Origin: Actinoplanes derwentensis
Lineage (GTDB): Bacteria > Actinomycetota > Actinomycetes > Mycobacteriales > Micromonosporaceae
Direction of reading: 5' to 3'
Length of the DNA: 64,000 nt
NCBI RefSeq assembly: GCF_900104725.1
Contig: NZ_LT629758.1
Span: forward strand, 7,712,001 to 7,776,000
The notes under the pieces are model-generated. The model ran no database searches and had not been told where the DNA came from. It worked only from the letters and a program-made list of their open reading frames with translations. The translations under genes and the position numbers were made by a program. Shown here one piece after another: positions 7,460 through 15,038 of this stretch (positions within the stretch are counted from its first letter, which is position 1; every line of letters starts with the position of its first letter).

Positions 7460-7843
7460 TCAGCCGATACCGCTCCAGGCCAGCATCCATTGCGGCTCCT
7501 CGTCGTCGGGAACCTTGAGGATCCGCGCCGCCCACCGGAGGTTCGCCGTCTCGGCGCCCAACGGCAGCTCGGCCAGGAACGCGATGGGTTCCTTCTCGGT
7601 GCGTTCGAGGTAGGAAGCCAGCACGAACTGCTCCGGTTGCCCGTCGCCGACGTCCTCGTTGAAGAGCCCGAGCAACCCGAGTTGGTAATCCGGATCGCGG
7701 TTCGCCTCATCGTCCAGGAAGCCGCTGGCGCTGGCGTCGGTGAACATGTTCTGGGCGTGCGCGGCCGTCAGCAGCAGGGTCGTCGCGTCCTCGCTGTCGT
7801 AGTTGCTGATGGCGAATCCGTAGGCGAGAACCGCGTCTCTCAT
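7460..7843 (-). CDS. Acidic hypothetical protein, opposite strand
   Basis: 127 aa on the minus strand between the Ntn hydrolase and the terminase, with no signal or membrane segment. It has about 25 Asp/Glu against 7 Lys/Arg, so it is strongly acidic. ATG 7843 is the only good start. As a reverse-strand gene in the early-late gap it may be expressed from the prophage. A DNA-mimic or anti-host role would fit the charge, but no family is recognised. Confidence 0.6.
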   Translation of the reverse strand: MRDAVLAYGFAISNYDSEDATTLLLTAAHAQNMFTDASASGFLDDEANRDPDYQLGLLGLFNEDVGDGQPEQFVLASYLERTEKEPIAFLAELPLGAETANLRWAARILKVPDDEEPQWMLAWSGIG

Positions 7844-8078
7844 CGACGTCCTTCGGTAGATGGTGATACCCGCTCATGTTCTCCGCGCGCCTACGGCGAC
7901 GACGGACAAACTGTGCGACCTCGGCCGCTCGTCCAGCCGGGCCCGCTCGCTTACCTGAGCAGGCCGGTGCAGTACCCCGCTGCTCCCTTGCGCGCCCGTT
8001 GGCGCATATCAGGCCGTGCTCCCGCAACAGGACAGGCCGATTTTCTGCCCGCGATTCCCGGAATGGGAGTGAACACCG

Positions 8079-8543
8079 ATGCCCGGACCCCCGCCGAAGG
8101 ACGTGAAGCACGGCCACACTGCCCGCGCATTGGCATGGACGGAAGTCCCGGATGTGCCGTACGAGGACGGGCCGCCGTTGCCGCCGCTGGGCGGCCGCAA
8201 GAAGTGGCATCCGCTCGTCGAACAGTGGTGGGCGATCGTCTCGCGGATGCCGCACTGCGTGCTGTGGAGGCCTGAGGACTGGCACAAGGCCCTCGAACTG
8301 GCCTACGACAAGGACTTGTACTGGCGCAACGGCAACGACCGGACCACCTCGCAGGCCACCGAGATCCGCCGCAAGGAGGACCAGCTCGGGATCGGCATGG
8401 ACGCTCGGACCAAGCTGCGGATCCGGTATGTGACGCCGAAGAACGACGAGCAGCCGGCGGTGGCCGCCGTGCCGCCGGCCGCCGCGAGTGGCAAGGTGCT
8501 GTCCATCGCCGAGCGCCGCAAGGCCGCGCAGAAGACTGCGTAA
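8079..8543 (+). CDS. Terminase small subunit
   Basis: 154 aa. The opening MPGPPPK, the segment PLGGRKKWHPLVEQWWAIVSRMP, and the helical middle ending in RRKEDQLGIGMDARTKLRIR are typical of P27-like terminase small subunits of actinobacterial phages, which bind pac/cos DNA. The C-terminus is an Ala/Pro linker followed by a basic helix (IAERRKAAQKTA) that could contact the large subunit. TGGGAGTGAACACCG precedes the ATG. The large subunit follows after 15 bp. Confidence 0.8.
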   Translation: MPGPPPKDVKHGHTARALAWTEVPDVPYEDGPPLPPLGGRKKWHPLVEQWWAIVSRMPHCVLWRPEDWHKALELAYDKDLYWRNGNDRTTSQATEIRRKEDQLGIGMDARTKLRIRYVTPKNDEQPAVAAVPPAAASGKVLSIAERRKAAQKTA

Positions 8544-8558
8544 CGGGGCGGGGCCGGG

Positions 8559-10280
8559 ATGCCGCACCAGCGAATCCTGTCGCCCGACTACGACCCCAAC
8601 CGCTCGCTCGGGTGGCTCGCCACCGCCTGGATCGAGTTCTTCGTGCGGCATGGGCCCGGTGACGTAGCGGGCCAAGCCGTCCACCACGGCCAGGAGTACA
8701 CCGAGTTCATCGTCGCCGCCTACGCGGTCGGCGACGACCCGACCAACAACCACTTCCTACACGACACGATCTTCTTGAGCAGGCCGAAGGGCTGCGACAA
8801 GAGCGGCATCGCCGGCCGGCTGTGCCTGTGGGAGGCCTTCGGACCCTGCCGGTTCGCCGGCTGGGCCGAAGGCGGCGAGACCTACACCGATCCGCACGGA
8901 TTCGGGTTCACCTACACCTACGAGCCCGGCGAGCCGATGGGCCGGCCGGTGCAGTCACCGTTCATCAGGATCCTCGCCACCGAGGAGAACCAGACCGGCA
9001 ACACCTTCCGGACCGTTCACTACAACCTGACCAACGACGACTGCCCGCTCTACTACTGGCCCGGCCACGACACCACCAAGGACAAGGTCTTCCTCAAGGG
9101 CAACGGCGGCGGAGAGATCCGCACGTCGACGGCATCCGCCGCGTCGAAAGACGGCGGGCTCGAAACGTTCGTGGTCGCCGACGAGTCACACCTCTACGAC
9201 ACCACCGAACTGCTCGACATGAAGGAGACCGTCGCGCAGAACCTGGAGAAGCGCAAGCAGAACGCCGGCACGCTGCTCCTGGAAACCACGACGATGTTCG
9301 CGCCCGGCGACGGATCCGCCGCCGAGGCCACCTTCGAAGAAGCCAAGGCGATCCTCGAAGGCCGCAAGAAGCGGGGCGCAGCCCGGCTGTACTACGACCA
9401 CCGGTGGGGCCACATCGTCAACCTCGCCGACGAGGTCGCCCTGCGGCAGGCGATCCGCGACGCCTATGGCGACGCCCTCGAATGGATCAGCCTCGAATCG
9501 CTGGTCAACAAGGCCTACGACTCCCGCACCTCCCCGGCCAGGTTCCGCCGCTACTTTTTGAACGCCCAGACCTCCGCGAAGGACGCCTGGATCACGGTCG
9601 AGCAGTGGGACGACTGCGGCCGTGCCGACCGGGAACTGCGCGACGGTGACCTGGTAACGCTCGGCATGGACGGCAGCGTCACCGGGGATGCCACCTGTGT
9701 TTCGGCATGCCGGGTGTCGGACGGTCACGTCGAGTTGCTCGGCTGCTGGGAGCACCCGCCCGGTGCCGCCGGCGAGGACTGGATGGTCCCGCGTGAGGAA
9801 GTCGACGCGTGCATCGCCGACGCGTTCCGCCGCTTCCAGGTCGTCGGCTTCTTCGCCGACCCCCCACACTGGACGGACTTTCTCGCGGTCTGGACAAACC
9901 AGTTCGGCGACCAGCTGAAAGTCAAGGCGAGTCTGAAGTTCCCGATCCACTGGTGGACGAACCGGCAGACGCAGATGGCCGAGGCCCTCGCCGCGTTCCG
10001 CGAGGCCGTGGTCGAGAAACGTCTGTCGTTCACCCCGTCCGACGATCGGGCGGGCCGGGTCGCGGAGCTGTCGGCGACGCTTAAACGCCATGTCGGGAAT
10101 GCCCGTGAACGGCCGTCCCGAGCGGGGTTGCAGATCGGCAAGGAACACAAAAATTCGGACAAGAAGATCGATGGAGCGATGAGTACCGTTCTCGCGTGGA
10201 CCGCGCGGACCGCCGCGATCGCGGCCGGCGTGAAGCCGCAGGCGCCACCGGAGCTCTACCTGCCCAAGCGGATCCGGTAA
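8559..10280 (+). CDS. Terminase large subunit
   Basis: 573 aa, the usual size. The ATPase half has a Walker A-like loop SRPKGCDKSG (residues ~74-83) and Walker B plus catalytic Glu in FVVADESHLYD (D208, E209). A coupling motif region lies near LLLETTT. The nuclease half begins around 365, with LGMDGSVTGDA supplying the first metal-binding Asp (D371). The enzyme cuts concatemeric phage DNA and drives it into the prohead through the portal. The gene appears intact. The region immediately downstream is disrupted by the 10610-12112 element, not the terminase itself. Confidence 0.92.
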   Translation: MPHQRILSPDYDPNRSLGWLATAWIEFFVRHGPGDVAGQAVHHGQEYTEFIVAAYAVGDDPTNNHFLHDTIFLSRPKGCDKSGIAGRLCLWEAFGPCRFAGWAEGGETYTDPHGFGFTYTYEPGEPMGRPVQSPFIRILATEENQTGNTFRTVHYNLTNDDCPLYYWPGHDTTKDKVFLKGNGGGEIRTSTASAASKDGGLETFVVADESHLYDTTELLDMKETVAQNLEKRKQNAGTLLLETTTMFAPGDGSAAEATFEEAKAILEGRKKRGAARLYYDHRWGHIVNLADEVALRQAIRDAYGDALEWISLESLVNKAYDSRTSPARFRRYFLNAQTSAKDAWITVEQWDDCGRADRELRDGDLVTLGMDGSVTGDATCVSACRVSDGHVELLGCWEHPPGAAGEDWMVPREEVDACIADAFRRFQVVGFFADPPHWTDFLAVWTNQFGDQLKVKASLKFPIHWWTNRQTQMAEALAAFREAVVEKRLSFTPSDDRAGRVAELSATLKRHVGNARERPSRAGLQIGKEHKNSDKKIDGAMSTVLAWTARTAAIAAGVKPQAPPELYLPKRIR

Positions 10281-10609
10281 CCGGGACGTCCTCGAGGAGA
10301 CGAAGCCGGTCAGAGGGTAAGCCGGTCGAGTAGGTCACGCAGAGCCCTCAACCGGCGCTGCGTTTGTGGTTCCGGCGGACGGGTGAGGCTTAGCGGCCCG
10401 ATCTCGTGGATGACCGCACGGAACAGGACTTCCCGGTCTTCGTCGGTGTGAATCAGGCAGCCCCAGGAGGCCCGGCCCCGTTCACTGGCCAGGGTGGCGC
10501 GCAGTTCGCGTAGATGATCGGCGGGCTTACCGCTGGACCGCGCGATCTCGTGGTCAACAGCCTCAACCAGCGCGGCGCGATCGTCGTCGTCGTCACGCAG
10601 CAGACCGGA

Positions 10610-10741
10610 TGTGACTTTCGGCGATAGTTAGCACCCGGCCGCAGCCCACACGCTGGTCAGTGCCGTGGCGTTCGGCGATGGTTGGCACCGATTTCCGGTT
10701 TTAGTTGGCACCGGTACGGCTTTTCGGCGGTAGCTGGCACT
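10610..10741 (+). repeat. Left-end repeat cluster of the element (four copies)
   Basis: Four variants of TTTCGGCG(N)TAGTTGGCACC occur at 10610-10635 (with the outer TGTGAC), 10671-10689, 10692-10712 and 10721-10741. The shared 3' part is TAGTTGGCACC or a close form. Multiple subterminal copies are the likely transposase binding sites. Confidence 0.85.
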
Positions 10742-10903
10742 GGCTTGCTCCGACCGGCGCCGGATGTCCGTCACCCTCGGTAGCACGATGTTGGTCGGGT
10801 CTTCGGGGAGCGAGCGCTATCTGCGGCATGAGAGCGCACCAAGGGGCAAAGAGCAATGGCTTGCGTACGACTCTGTCGGTTGCGTTCCTGACGGATTTTT
10901 AGC

Positions 10904-11074
10904 TTACCGTCCGTCGTCCTTGCTTGCTCGCAAGCTTTCATATCGGTCAATAAGGCAATCGGCGCACTGGCCGCTCGCGTGTTTATTGGTTTGAAAATGT
11001 TGGCGCTCCTTTTGGGTGTGCACGTTGCAAACGTCTTCACATATGACGCACTGAGTTGGCAGCCTAGCCATCAT
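10904..11074 (-). CDS. Small zinc-finger protein, element cargo
   Basis: 56 aa. The start at ATG 11074 is chosen because AGAGGA lies about eight bases upstream; a longer frame reaches 11119. Two CxxC pairs, QCVICEDVC and QCADCLIDRY, enclose a His-rich segment (NVHTQKERQHFQTNKH), which should bind zinc. It is the second gene after the nuclease-like gene on the same strand, 81 bp downstream, so probably co-transcribed. The function is unknown; it could be a DNA-binding partner, antitoxin-like regulator or small HNH-related remnant. Confidence 0.6.
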   Translation of the reverse strand: MMARLPTQCVICEDVCNVHTQKERQHFQTNKHASGQCADCLIDRYESLRASKDDGR

Positions 11075-11155
11075 CCTTGATCCTCTCACGTCGGCGAGAC
11101 CCTGGTGGCTTACGCACAATCTGCAGGGGTTGGCCGATAGAATTCAAAGCTAATT

Positions 11156-11890
11156 CTATCGAATGACCTCATGCAAAATGTTGACCGCGGCATTAATCGT
11201 TGACCCGATTTTCGTGTCGTCCATTTGAATATGGATTCCTTGTGCTGCAGGTGACCGAGAAAAGAGTGAACCACTGAAAACTGTAAGCGGCTGACCGTAA
11301 CCCTCACCCGTGTGCCAATTCTGTGCAAGTCGCGCCTCCGTCCAGCAGCGTCCAGATCCAGCCGGAGCAGGCTGGGCTAGTAGCGGCGTCCATACGGCGA
11401 GGACCGGGCGTACCTCATGTTTTGAAAAATCTGCGGGCAGCGAGCCTCTGTCTAGATTTCCGAGGACCTTTGCGGCGGCTTTCCAAGCCAAAAACGTATG
11501 GCGCTCTATATCAAATTTCCATTCGTCCAGCCCTTGATGCCAGGACGCCCAGGCGTAGTCTTCGATCGGCCCATTTTTTGGTACCGCCTTTCCCTGGTAA
11601 CTGGAAGCGGTCCAAAATTTGTATTCAACCGAAAGAAGCTCTTGGATGCCGGACTTGTCCGCTACAACGATTGCATCGTCCAGAACCGCCCTGTTCCCAT
11701 TTACCTCAACCCTAGGGCGACATTTATTGAGCCGGGTCACACTCACGAATCTCTGCTGTAGGTGAGCGACCAGTAGTGCCCTGAGGATATCTTCGCCTGC
11801 CGCCTTACTCACAAGACCGACGGACGCCGTGCGCCTTCTTACCCGCTCGTCGAAATTCTTTACCAATGCTTGGATTTGAAGCTCCGGCAT
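11156..11890 (-). CDS. PD-(D/E)XK nuclease-like protein, element cargo
   Basis: 244 aa from ATG 11890, preferred because AGAGGA precedes it by seven bases (an in-frame extension to 12058 lacks one). The motif LDDAIVVAD (D71-D72), about 17 residues, then LLSVEYKFW (E89-x-K91) matches the PD-(D/E)XK core. Glu33 in the first helix could be the upstream acid. The C-terminal half has Trp-rich segments (AWASWHQGLDEW) and no known DNA-binding domain. Base composition is clearly lower in GC than neighbouring phage genes, a sign of transfer. Likely a restriction or abortive-defence effector; substrate unknown. Confidence 0.65.
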   Translation of the reverse strand: MPELQIQALVKNFDERVRRRTASVGLVSKAAGEDILRALLVAHLQQRFVSVTRLNKCRPRVEVNGNRAVLDDAIVVADKSGIQELLSVEYKFWTASSYQGKAVPKNGPIEDYAWASWHQGLDEWKFDIERHTFLAWKAAAKVLGNLDRGSLPADFSKHEVRPVLAVWTPLLAQPAPAGSGRCWTEARLAQNWHTGEGYGQPLTVFSGSLFSRSPAAQGIHIQMDDTKIGSTINAAVNILHEVIR

Positions 11891-12066
11891 GTCGTTCCTC
11901 TGGCTCGGCAATATGCTCCGGAATTCTAGTTCACGTCGACCGTAGGTGGGTCCGTATGCACGCATTCTCATCGGCAAATCCCTGCTTAGGCAACCTCGCG
12001 GGCCCGTGACGGAGGGTAGCCAAGAGGCTCGTGGTTGCGGCTTCCACTGGCGCCGCATCGGCGACC

Positions 12067-12112
12067 GGTGTCAACAAGCCCTGAAAAGTGCCAACTAGGA
12101 CCGAAAGTCACA
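12067..12112 (-). repeat. Right-end inverted repeats of the element
   Basis: The outer copy is 12088-12112 (GTGCCAACTAGGACCGAAAG then TCACA), the inverse of the left end. A degenerate inner copy lies at about 12067-12087 (GGTGTCAACAAG...TGAAAA). The terminal CA is followed directly by the CCGGA duplication. Confidence 0.8.
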
Positions 12113-12218
12113 CCGGACCAGGCGATCCGGCCTTTCGGTGCGACGGTCATACCGTCGAATGGCACATGCGTTCGATCATGCGGTGTGGGGGTGTGGCGGG
12201 TCTGGCTGCTGTCTTGCT

Positions 12219-12263
12219 GTGACTTTCGGTTCCAGTTGGCACCTTTCGGCGTTAGTTGGCACC
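12219..12263 (+). repeat. Solo extra copy of the element left end
   Basis: TGTGACTTTCGGTTCCAGTT then GGCACC (12219-12243) and a second unit TTTCGGCGTTAGTTGGCACC (12244-12263) repeat the left-end pattern, in the same direction, 107 bp beyond the right end of the intact element. No matching inverted end was found before 13381. It may be the remnant of a second insertion that brought the CHAT gene. Confidence 0.7.
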
Positions 12264-12423
12264 AGCGACCCGATGTCGCAGGAGGACGTAGGCTTCGACC
12301 CGCCCACTTGGTTACCCTGCGTCACCGCGATCGACGTGTTCGGCGCACGGATCTGTTTGATATGCAGGTGATCGTGAGGCTCCAGGATCGGGGTGCGCAG
12401 CGCCTCGATCACTCTGCATATCA

Positions 12424-12477
12424 GGCGTTATGCGGCCCGCCAGGGCGAAGGTGAACGAAGTTCACCCGCATAATGCC
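12424..12477. other. Nested hairpin structure in a gene-free stretch
   Basis: An outer stem of about 12 pairs (GGCGTTATGCGG 12424-12435 against CCGCATAATGCC 12466-12477, one G-T pair) encloses an inner perfect stem GGTGAAC/GTTCACC (12450-12456/12460-12466) with a GAA loop. It sits just downstream of the minus-strand CHAT gene, so it may end that transcript, or be a mobile-element end. The rest of 12264-12500 holds no convincing gene. Confidence 0.5.
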
Positions 12478-12500
12478 GATGTGAGTGCATTGACGTGCCA

Positions 12501-13133
12501 CTACTGCAGGCGAACAAGTTTGAATTTTGCGAACTTTGTGCCACTAGGCCAAAGGGACCGATAGTAGTCGTTTGCCAATTTGAACGATTCGTCGACGCGA
12601 TCAAGAGTCGACATTCCTCGGCGGGTGCTTGACAGCAAAGCGGCGTAGAACGACATGTCGAAGGCAGTGAGGTTGGCGGGCGTCACCTCGTCAGGAGAAG
12701 CGATTAGTATTCTTACACCGCATGCCTTCAGGGCAACCTTCCATGCGTCATTGAAGAAGGTGCACGCAGTACTTACGACGGTTTCCGGGAGCTTGTCGCC
12801 TTTCGCGCCCATGCGGGTGAAGTCGTCGGCAGTAGTATTGGTCTTCCCGTTTCCGGTCTGAATCTTTGGGCCTTGCCCATGCGCAATTATATGAAGTATG
12901 TGGACGGGTTGCTTCGTGAAGCTCAGTAGTTCGGTCTTGTTGAAAGCGCGGCTCATCGAGACATTTGCCCTAGGCATAGCCCTGCCCTGCTGGATACTAT
13001 TCCGGTATAGGCCAAGAGAATTGGTGAGAAACATCGCTTCTTGGTCACTCATCAAATCTCGCATCCCACCGCACGACACGATGTGCACTCGAAGAGTCTG
13101 AACCGAAGGTTCCTTTGGGTTGGCACCCGTCAT
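12501..13133 (-). CDS. CHAT/caspase-fold protease
   Basis: 210 aa. First strand LRVHIVSCGG, then helix segment FNKTELLSFTKQPVHILHII with catalytic His85 in AHGQG, then LPETVVSTACTFF with catalytic Cys124, then KACGVRILIASPDEVTPANL and FDMSFYAALLSS. This is the order of a CHAT domain, a caspase-like cysteine peptidase. It lacks the TPR or sensor domain often fused to CHAT proteins, so it is a stand-alone effector or partner of something else. GC is lower than in phage genes. ATG 13133 is used, though its ribosome site is weak. CHAT proteases act as effectors in several bacterial defence systems; here the sensor is not evident. Confidence 0.75.
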   Translation of the reverse strand: MTGANPKEPSVQTLRVHIVSCGGMRDLMSDQEAMFLTNSLGLYRNSIQQGRAMPRANVSMSRAFNKTELLSFTKQPVHILHIIAHGQGPKIQTGNGKTNTTADDFTRMGAKGDKLPETVVSTACTFFNDAWKVALKACGVRILIASPDEVTPANLTAFDMSFYAALLSSTRRGMSTLDRVDESFKLANDYYRSLWPSGTKFAKFKLVRLQ

Positions 13134-13381
13134 GACCTTGACCGTACTCGACCAAACGAACTGCGGTCAGCGCAATCGAGCTGCGTTGTAGACCAGTATT
13201 GGCGTCGTCGAGGTTGGGGCCGAGTTCGTCTTCATCACCTCCGCAAGGGCACTGCGCTGCCGCTGATCGCGCGGTGCCGCTGTCCGAGACGCGGGCAGGG
13301 TGGCTGAGGTTCGGTCGTGCCCGGTGTGAGTGAGTAAGCGGCGATACAGAACGTGAGCTATTCGTGATTTGAGACGAGCCG

Positions 13382-13807
13382 GTGTCGCACTGGTACCGCG
13401 GCCGCTGGTCGGACGTCTATCGCGACGTTCCCACCATCCCCGGGCAAGTGCGGCCATCAGCGGCGATCAAGGCCCGCGGCAGAACACCGCACACCGGCGT
13501 GATCGGCACCGGCGGCTACGAGTACGGGGCGACCCGGCTCGCCCGGTCGGTGCTGCGGGTGCGCTCGATGCACCGGCGCGCGATCCATCCGACGCAGAAT
13601 CCGGTCGGCCTGCTCGACCCGCTGATCCGCTACGGGTGTCCGCCTGGCGGACTAGTCATCGATCCGTGCGCCGGATCCGCATCGACCGGCGTCGCAGCCC
13701 GCGCGGCGGGCCGCCGCGCGCTACTCGTCGAGGCCGACGAGGCGATGTGCGAGGCCGCGGCTCGCAGGCTTGCCGACCCGCAACAGCTCGGCCTGGACGC
13801 CGGATAG
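13382..13807 (+). pseudogene. C-terminal fragment of a DNA methyltransferase (N6/N4 class)
   Basis: The open frame starts just after an in-frame stop three codons upstream of GTG 13382. It encodes the second half of an N6-adenine/N4-cytosine methylase: HPTQNPVGLLDPLIR, then the SAM-binding motif VIDPCAGSASTGVAARAAG and LVEADEAMCEAAARRL. The N-terminal half with the catalytic DPPY/NPPY motif is missing, and no copy of it is found nearby. It lies directly right of the CHAT region, so the missing half was probably deleted when that DNA arrived. Activity is not expected. It is still in step with the phage late operon. Confidence 0.7.
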
Positions 13808-13835
13808 TCCGGCCGGTATTGGACGGGAGGTACGG

Positions 13836-14999
13836 ATGAACATCAGCACGGACATCGCCACGGTGTCGTCGTTGCGGACCTGGCACGCGGCACTGGCCGG
13901 CCGGCACTACAGCCCGGCGGTGATCGCGGCGATCGGCACGACAGCAACAGAGGGCGTCGGTGTCACCGCGTACGGCCGTGACTACCTCGGCCAGCTCGCC
14001 ACGGCGTTGCGCACCCGGTTTCCGGTGTCGCCGGAGATAGCGGGCGAGGCATATATCGAGCTGCGGCGCCGTCACGGGCAACCGGCGGTCGGCGGCGGTG
14101 CCGCGACGGTCGGCGGGAACTTCGTGTCGGCCTGGAGCGAGATGGGCGACTGGGGTTCCTACCCGTGGCCGGCGGTGCGGTCCGGTGGAACCGCGAACGG
14201 CACCACCGGATGGGGCCTGCGGGCGGTGCAGTTCAGTGCCGCCGGGCAGACGCTGACCTACTCTTTCGTCGGCAGCTCGGTGCACGTGTGGTACGGCATC
14301 CTTGCTGGTGGAGGCACGTTCTCGGTCACGATTGACGGGGTCGTGGTGGCCGCGTCGGTAACCACCGACAGCACGGTGACCGGCGGCAACGCCCGCTGGA
14401 TGTCGCCAGTATTGCCGCCGGGCCAGCATCAGGTGGTGATCACCTGCTTGGCCCCGGGCAGTGCGGGAACGTACGTGCACGGGTTCGCCACGTTCCACGG
14501 CGACGAGGGCCGGGGCATCCAGGTCTACAACGGCGGGCACAGCGGCCGGGTGACCGCCGACTTCACTACTCAGTCGACCGGCTGGGCGCCGCGGCTGGCC
14601 ACCATCCAGCCACACCTGGTAATCATCGAGCTCGGGTTCCAGGACTGGCGCATGAACGTGGCGGTCGCCACGATGAAAGCAAACCTCAAGACCATCATCG
14701 CGACGGTGCGGGCGAACACCACCACCAGCCCTTCCTTCGTGATCATCGGGTCGCCGAAGCTCACCAACCTCGCTCTCACCCAGGACTTCGCGCTGTTCAC
14801 CACTGCCTGGCGGGAGATCGTCGCGGAGGACACCGCAGGGATCGGCGGGAGCGGGGTCGCGTACTTCGACCTGGCCGCGCGGCAGACCGCCCCCGCGACG
14901 AACAACTCCCTCGGTCTGTACGGCAGTGACCAGCTGAGCCCCACCGACAAAGGGGCTGCGCACATCGCTGACGCGTTGACGGCGTTCCTCGCCCCCTGA
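13836..14999 (+). CDS. SGNH-hydrolase-fold phage protein, catalytic residues lost
   Basis: 387 aa from ATG 13836, chosen for GGGAGG at 13825-13830. The N-terminus (AAIGTTATEGVGVTAYG) matches the block I GDS loop of SGNH/GDSL esterases, but the Ser nucleophile is replaced by Thr (GTT). A beta-rich insert of ~130 residues (carbohydrate-binding-like) follows. The C-terminal block V is GSDQLSPTDKGAAHIADAL, where the usual DxxH has Ser in place of His. So it is probably a binding domain, not an esterase. It sits between the terminase region and the portal, in a late phage operon. Confidence 0.65.
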   Translation: MNISTDIATVSSLRTWHAALAGRHYSPAVIAAIGTTATEGVGVTAYGRDYLGQLATALRTRFPVSPEIAGEAYIELRRRHGQPAVGGGAATVGGNFVSAWSEMGDWGSYPWPAVRSGGTANGTTGWGLRAVQFSAAGQTLTYSFVGSSVHVWYGILAGGGTFSVTIDGVVVAASVTTDSTVTGGNARWMSPVLPPGQHQVVITCLAPGSAGTYVHGFATFHGDEGRGIQVYNGGHSGRVTADFTTQSTGWAPRLATIQPHLVIIELGFQDWRMNVAVATMKANLKTIIATVRANTTTSPSFVIIGSPKLTNLALTQDFALFTTAWREIVAEDTAGIGGSGVAYFDLAARQTAPATNNSLGLYGSDQLSPTDKGAAHIADALTAFLAP

Positions 15000-15038
15000 C
15001 CGCTCGCCGCCCACCGGCAGGCGGAAAGGGGGCGGCTG

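Larger units (their letters stand above)
10610..12112. mobile_element. 1503-bp IS21-like-ended element without transposase, carrying cargo
   Basis: The left end begins TGTGACTTTCGGCG (10610) and the right end finishes CCGAAAGTCACA (12112), inverted copies. Both ends hold further degenerate copies of the same unit, four at the left and two at the right. A perfect 5-bp target duplication CCGGA flanks it (10605-10609 and 12113-12117). TG...CA ends with repeated internal units and short duplications are features of IS21-family elements. No istA/istB-like gene is inside, so it would need a transposase in trans. Cargo: a nuclease-like gene and a small zinc-finger gene, both minus strand and with lower GC than the phage genes. 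Confidence 0.85.
10310..12150 (-). pseudogene. 110-codon hypothetical gene split by a mobile element
   Basis: Two minus-strand exons: 12118-12150 (ATG at 12150, 11 codons, MTVAPKGRIAW) and 10310-10609 (99 aa plus stop). Removing 10610-12112 and one copy of the CCGGA duplication joins them in frame as ...RIAW-SGLLRDDDDDRAALVE... and continues to TGA at 10310-10312. The reconstructed protein is helical and charged, ending RRLRALRDLLDRLTL, and contains ASWGCLIHTDEDREVLF. The family is unknown. The exact rejoining shows the gene was intact before the insertion and the insertion is recent. The protein is now lost or truncated. Confidence 0.85.

Noticed and set aside
10771..11040. 89-aa minus-strand frame inside the element
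   Set aside because: Overlaps the zinc-finger frame; lacks motifs, and the CxxC protein has the better start.
11323..11761. Plus-strand frames of 130 and 87 aa opposite the nuclease-like gene
   Set aside because: No ribosome site and no domain; the minus-strand frame has the PD-(D/E)XK spacing and a good start.
13114..13127. GGTTGGCACC at the CHAT gene start as another element end
   Set aside because: Only about ten bases match and they are inside the coding frame; no TGTGAC terminus next to them.
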